From an uncultured Bacteroidales bacterium (lineage in GTDB: Bacteria > Bacteroidota > Bacteroidia > Bacteroidales > Bacteroidaceae), in the NCBI GenBank assembly GCA_937914945.1, contig CALGJF010000047.1, forward strand, positions 1 to 54,523: a stretch of 54,523 nucleotides of DNA. The letters are read 5' to 3'. This document shows, in pieces, positions 50,455 to 54,523 of the stretch; position 1 is the first letter of the stretch; the number at the start of each line of letters is the position of its first letter. The translations under genes were made by a program, and so were the position numbers. The notes under the pieces are model-generated. The model made no database searches, was not told the DNA's origin, and was given only the letters and a program-made list of their open reading frames with translations.

Positions 50455-53400
50455 ATGAAACACAATTACATTAAAAGCATGCTTGCAGCCCTGCTATTGC
50501 TTTGCAGCACGGTGGCAAGTACCCAAGACTTTCGTGAGGATGGTATTTATTACAGCATCTTCAATGCAACAGCAAAAACAGTGATGGTTACTGGCTCTGG
50601 TAATTTTGGTAAATATAGTGGCGATGTGGTAATCCCCGATAAAGTAACCTATGACGGAACCTCTTACAGCGTAACAGCCATAAGAATGTATGCGTTCCAG
50701 GATTGCACCGACCTCACAAGCGTAACAATTCCTAATAGTGTAACAAGCATAGGCGGTAGTGCGTTCTATAATTGCAGTGGCCTCACAAGCATTGAAATTC
50801 CGGGTAGCGTAACAAGCATTGGAGTGGGTGCATTCGAAGGTTGCAGCGGCCTCACAAGCATCACCATTAATAGTGGCAATAGAGTTTATGACAGCCGCGA
50901 AGGTTGCAATGCCATTATAGAAACAGCAACAAATACTCTTATTGTTGGTTGTAACAATACAATTATCCCAGGTAACGTAACAAGCATTGGAAATAATGCG
51001 CTCTCTGGTTGCAGCGGTCTCACAAGCGTAACAATTCCCAACAGCGTAACAAGCATTGGAAATAATGCGTTCTCTGGTTGCAGCGGCCTCACAGCGGTAC
51101 ATATTAGCGACCTTGCAGCGTGGTACAAGATAAATTTTAGTAGTGGAAATTCCAACCCCTTATGTTATGCCCATAACCTATATTTGAATGGAGCAAAAGT
51201 TACCGACCTTGTTATTCCAAGTGGTATTACAGATATAAAGCAATATGCGTTCTCTGGTTGCAGCAGCCTCACAAGCGTAACAATTTCCAATAGCGTAACA
51301 AGCATTGGAAATAATGCGTTCTCTGGTTGCGGCGGCCTCACAAGCGTAACAATTCCTAATAGTGTAACAAGCATAGGCGAAAGTGCGTTCAATGCCACTC
51401 CTTGGTATAATAATCAACCCGATGGCATTGTATATGCAGGAAAAGTGCTTTACAGCTATAAAGGTACAATGCCTGCAAATACAAGTATTGCAATAGAAGA
51501 TGGTACGTTGGGCATTGCTGGTGAAGCATTCAGTGATTGCAGCGGCCTCACAAGCATTGTAATCCCCAACAGCGTAACAAGTATTGGACAGAATGCGTTC
51601 TACGGTTGCACCGGCCTCACAAGCGTAGCCATAGGTAATAGCGTAACAAGCATAGGATGGCGTGCGTTCTATGGTTGCAGCAGCATAAGAAACGTTTATA
51701 ACTGTTCCTCTTTGAATATAGTTAAGGGTGGTACTGATAATGGTAATATAGCCGAGCATGCCGACTATGTTACAAATAACGTTGAAATTGTTGGCGATCA
51801 TGTGTTTGAAAAAAACGAAAACGGTTCCCGCCAATTTACCACTGCCGACGGCCTCCCCGGCATAGTTACCGGTAGCAATCATATTTGGGAGTCGCCTGTT
51901 ATAAAAGATCCTACCAGTGGAGTGCGCATCAGAGTGCTTGCAACAAATGTTTCGGATTCATATCGTGGCTACCCCATTGTAGCCCTCGGCGAGCTTGAGT
52001 TCTACGACGGCAATGGCAACAAGATAGCATACAGCGCGTCCAATGTAACCACCAACTCGCTCGAAAGTACCGAAGGCTCTCTTGCCGGTCTTTGCGATGG
52101 CGATTATTCTACTTACTATCACTCTACTTGGTGGAACGGTACAGCCCCCGATGATTACGTCTATCTGGATATTAAATTCCCGCAAACGGTGGATGCGTTC
52201 AAGATAAAGATGGTGGGGCGTAACACGCAGCGTTGTGTACCTACCGAGATACAAGTGGCGACATACGGCGACTATTGTATTGTTTCTGAATTCTTTAACG
52301 GCACTGAGCTTGTCCTTCCCGATGATATTAACGGATTTAAATATACGGTTCGTGGTGGTGAGTTCCAAAACAATACCACAATTACAAGTGTAACCATCGG
52401 TAGTGGTGTAGTCGGCATTGGTCCAAATGCTTTCGATGGTTGTATCAATCTGAAAACCGTAACCAACAAATCCAATTTGGACATCGTAGCCGGCAGCGAG
52501 AATCATGGTCGTGTTGCTTTTTATGCCGACAAGGTTATCAATATCTATGGAAGAATAAACGACTGTTTATTCAAAATGGAGTCTGATGGTAGTTGCACAT
52601 TGATGGGATATGTAGGCACAGGTGGCACAGTAACCCTCCCCGGCACCTACGAAGGCAAGAGCTATACAATAGCCGCCGATGTGTTCAAGAATAACACCGC
52701 AATCACCGGCGTAATCATATCCGAAGGTGTAACCGCCATCCCCGAATCTGTTTTCGAAGGTTGCAGCAACCTCACAAGCCTGGTTATCCCCAACAGCCTC
52801 ACAAGCATTGGCAATAATGCTTTCAACGGTACCAACCTGCACCGCTTGGAGATAAATACCACCACTGTGGGCGGTATCTTCAACGGCTGCACCAGCCTCA
52901 AAGAGATAGTCTTTGGCGAAGGTGTGAAAACCATCGAGGACAACTCCTTCACAGGCTGCACCGGCCTCACCAGCGTAACAGTAGGTATCAATGTGAATTA
53001 TATCGGCCAGCACTCTTTCAAGGATTCCAAAGTAGCCAAGGTATTCTGGCTCACAAACATCCCGCCCACCAACTACGAGTTGCTCAACGGAATGATAAAC
53101 TACGTCTCCAACGAACAATACACCATGTTGAACAATGTGCAGGTATCTAAATTCCTCAGCACCATGTTCGAAATAGACGGCATTGTATATGTTCCATTGG
53201 CACTCACCGCCACCAACCGCACTTGCGGTATCGTGGATTTCCGCGTGTGCGACGGCATTGAGAACATTGTAGCTCGCGATACCGTAACATACAGCAATGT
53301 GAAATTGGCAGTAACCGACATCATGCCTTACAGCTTCTGGGAGAATGATACCGTTACAACCGTCAGCCTCAAAAACAGCGGCTTCATCGGCACATCGGCC

Positions 53401-54523
53401 TTTGAGGGTTGCGGCAAGATAAGCGAGATAACAATCCCCACCAGCATCACTTCGATAGGCAACTACGCCTTCCGCAATTGCACCAAGCTCACCGATGCTG
53501 TAATAGCCGACAGCATAAACAAGAAACTCCCCTTGGGAGCCAAAATCTTCGATAACAGCGCACTCGATTCATTGTATATCGGTTGCAAGATAGAATACAT
53601 CAACGAGCCCTCGGAGACAGCTTCGCCCTTCAGCAGCAACAAGACATTGCGCACCGTTGTAATTACCGATGCCGAGAGCGACATCTACGACTACGAATTC
53701 TTTGATTGCAGCAACCTGCGAAGCATTGTAGTGGGCGACGGCGTGGAGGATATAGGCCGTTGGGCATTCAGCAAATGCGTAAACCTTGAGAAATTCGCCT
53801 TCGGCAGCAACGTCTCCACCATAGGCGAAGAGGCATTCAGCGACTGCGAGCGCGTAACCAACATAACCAGCCGAGCCATCCTCCCGCCCGTGTGCGGCAG
53901 CCAGGCACTCGACGATATAAACAAGTTCGGCTGCACCCTTATCGTCCCCGAGAAATACCTATATGCATACACCACAGCCGACCAATGGGAGAGCTTCTTC
54001 TTTATTGAAAAGCTAATCAGTGACGACCGCATCCTCACCTTTGAGATAGATGGCGAGGTATATAAAATGTTGCTTGTAACCCCGGGCAAAACAATAATTC
54101 CGCCCTATGTGGAAGACAAGAATGGTATTTCAATAACATGGCGTAATCTAGAAGACTACCCCACCATGCCCGATGCCGATATAACAATATATGGTTCATT
54201 CGGCCTCCCCGGCGATGTAAACGGCGATGCCGTGGTAAACGTGAGCGACTTTGCCGCCCTTGCCAACATCATCCTTGAGATAAGCCCTGAGACCGATTCT
54301 GCCGATGTGAACGGCGATGCAGTTGTAAACGTGAGCGACTTTGCCGCCCTTGCCAACATCATCCTCAACACCAGCGCAAGCAACGCAGCCCCCAAGAAGG
54401 CCGCCGCAACCACCCGCAGCAGCGTAGAGTCCTCGCTCACCATCGAGCCCTTCTCAATATGCCCCGGCGAGGAGGTTGAAGTTGAAGTGCTCATGGAGAA
54501 CCCCGGTGTTGAAATAAGCCAGA
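50455..54523 (+). CDS. Giant secreted BspA-like LRR_5 protein with discoidin-like and dockerin regions, 3' end cut
   Basis: The frame is open from ATG 50455 to the window end, at least 1356 residues; I translated it through and found no stop. A signal peptide (MKHNYIKSMLAALLLLCSTV) is followed by LRR_5 repeats (about 60-425; consensus like GLTSVTIPNSVTSIGNNAF). Next come a discoidin/F5-8-like region (about 480-610, ending in YVYLDIKFPQTVDAFKIKMV), more LRR_5 repeats (about 620-870 and 960-1160), a BspA end cap (LIVPEKYLYAYTTADQW) and two identical 21-residue dockerin-type repeats starting DVNGDAVVNVSDFAALANII (1254-1274 and 1284-1304). The tail SSLTIEPFSICPGEEVEVEV resembles the start of a cohesin-like domain. 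It is probably a cell-surface adhesin or complex scaffold. Confidence 0.9.
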   Translation, partial: MKHNYIKSMLAALLLLCSTVASTQDFREDGIYYSIFNATAKTVMVTGSGNFGKYSGDVVIPDKVTYDGTSYSVTAIRMYAFQDCTDLTSVTIPNSVTSIGGSAFYNCSGLTSIEIPGSVTSIGVGAFEGCSGLTSITINSGNRVYDSREGCNAIIETATNTLIVGCNNTIIPGNVTSIGNNALSGCSGLTSVTIPNSVTSIGNNAFSGCSGLTAVHISDLAAWYKINFSSGNSNPLCYAHNLYLNGAKVTDLVIPSGITDIKQYAFSGCSSLTSVTISNSVTSIGNNAFSGCGGLTSVTIPNSVTSIGESAFNATPWYNNQPDGIVYAGKVLYSYKGTMPANTSIAIEDGTLGIAGEAFSDCSGLTSIVIPNSVTSIGQNAFYGCTGLTSVAIGNSVTSIGWRAFYGCSSIRNVYNCSSLNIVKGGTDNGNIAEHADYVTNNVEIVGDHVFEKNENGSRQFTTADGLPGIVTGSNHIWESPVIKDPTSGVRIRVLATNVSDSYRGYPIVALGELEFYDGNGNKIAYSASNVTTNSLESTEGSLAGLCDGDYSTYYHSTWWNGTAPDDYVYLDIKFPQTVDAFKIKMVGRNTQRCVPTEIQVATYGDYCIVSEFFNGTELVLPDDINGFKYTVRGGEFQNNTTITSVTIGSGVVGIGPNAFDGCINLKTVTNKSNLDIVAGSENHGRVAFYADKVINIYGRINDCLFKMESDGSCTLMGYVGTGGTVTLPGTYEGKSYTIAADVFKNNTAITGVIISEGVTAIPESVFEGCSNLTSLVIPNSLTSIGNNAFNGTNLHRLEINTTTVGGIFNGCTSLKEIVFGEGVKTIEDNSFTGCTGLTSVTVGINVNYIGQHSFKDSKVAKVFWLTNIPPTNYELLNGMINYVSNEQYTMLNNVQVSKFLSTMFEIDGIVYVPLALTATNRTCGIVDFRVCDGIENIVARDTVTYSNVKLAVTDIMPYSFWENDTVTTVSLKNSGFIGTSAFEGCGKISEITIPTSITSIGNYAFRNCTKLTDAVIADSINKKLPLGAKIFDNSALDSLYIGCKIEYINEPSETASPFSSNKTLRTVVITDAESDIYDYEFFDCSNLRSIVVGDGVEDIGRWAFSKCVNLEKFAFGSNVSTIGEEAFSDCERVTNITSRAILPPVCGSQALDDINKFGCTLIVPEKYLYAYTTADQWESFFFIEKLISDDRILTFEIDGEVYKMLLVTPGKTIIPPYVEDKNGISITWRNLEDYPTMPDADITIYGSFGLPGDVNGDAVVNVSDFAALANIILEISPETDSADVNGDAVVNVSDFAALANIILNTSASNAAPKKAAATTRSSVESSLTIEPFSICPGEEVEVEVLMENPGVEISQ
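50701..51684. repeat. Tandem DNA repeats encoding LRR_5 units
   Basis: About 69-base units (23 codons) with near-identical blocks such as GGTTGCAGCGGCCTCACAAG and AGCGTAACAAGCATTGGAAA occur many times. They are coding repeats, not an array with spacers. Their similarity at DNA level suggests recent amplification and potential for copy-number change by recombination. Confidence 0.85.

Noticed and set aside
50701..51684. CRISPR-like array
   Set aside because: The repeats are contiguous 69-bp coding units without unique spacers and without cas genes.
50494..53324. Several minus-strand open frames of up to 234 codons under the giant LRR gene
   Set aside because: They are complements of the repetitive LRR_5 coding sequence, with repeated low-complexity peptides (for example YACYAIGNCYACE). 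The plus-strand frame is open for over 4 kb with a signal peptide and known domains.

Overview
The window is a continuous, gene-dense piece of a chromosome from the phylum Bacteroidota, most likely order Bacteroidales. The evidence is a DUF4290 gene next to murA-rimM-M23-dxr-rseP, several promoters of the Bacteroidota TAnnTTTG (-7) type, a NtrC-like two-component system divergent from a TolC/HlyD/ABC exporter, and BspA-type LRR_5 surface proteins. The family cannot be fixed from the sequence alone. I saw no rRNA, tRNA, CRISPR array, prophage or insertion sequence. Where a longer open frame began at TTG/GTG or with a non-homologous extension, I moved the start to the ATG that opens the family domain or signal peptide.

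Layout. 1-2633: the end of a LOG-family gene, a PfkB sugar kinase, an ECF sigma factor (minus) and an S24-type repressor. 2637-7428: a His-rich periplasmic adaptor and a CzcA/CusA-type RND pump. 7434-15521: a histidine kinase and a truncated NtrC-like regulator (minus), divergent from a TolC/HlyD/ABC ATPase/FtsX-permease operon; a 274-bp control region with two identical 22-bp boxes lies between them. 15534-17963: two orphan lipoproteins and nadK (minus) with duplicated debris of the nadK 3' end. 18085-24151: pdxJ, exbB, exbD, a TonB-like gene, a DJ-1 gene, ispD and recG. 24309-25661: ndk and an M23/LysM peptidase. 25728-34998 (minus): a long same-strand block of tsaB, DUF4290, murA, rimM, a degenerate M23 protein, dxr, rseP, a serpin and an alkaline phosphatase. 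35303-37967: yicC, gmk, nadD and a MORN protein. 38196-39860: a secreted GH109-like Gfo/Idh/MocA protein with an excellent promoter. 40159-46104: an aromatic amino-acid operon (DAHP synthase, tyrA, aroB, aroA, pheA, aroQ). 46202-47725: nnr.

The last 7 kb is the most unusual part. A two-gene minus-strand operon encodes an uncharacterised HTH-like protein translationally coupled (TAATG overlap) to a membrane Ser/Thr kinase. That kinase has a cytoplasmic kinase domain, one membrane span and an extracytoplasmic BspA-type LRR_5 domain. It is divergent from a very large secreted LRR_5 protein that carries the same ectodomain modules plus a discoidin-like region, a double dockerin repeat and the start of a cohesin-like tail. 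This giant frame runs off the window end. I propose the three genes as a candidate surface-sensing system.

The second notable system is the exporter control region. The response regulator has lost the sigma-54 AAA+ core but kept its lid and Fis-type HTH, and the promoters beside its putative operators look like the housekeeping type.
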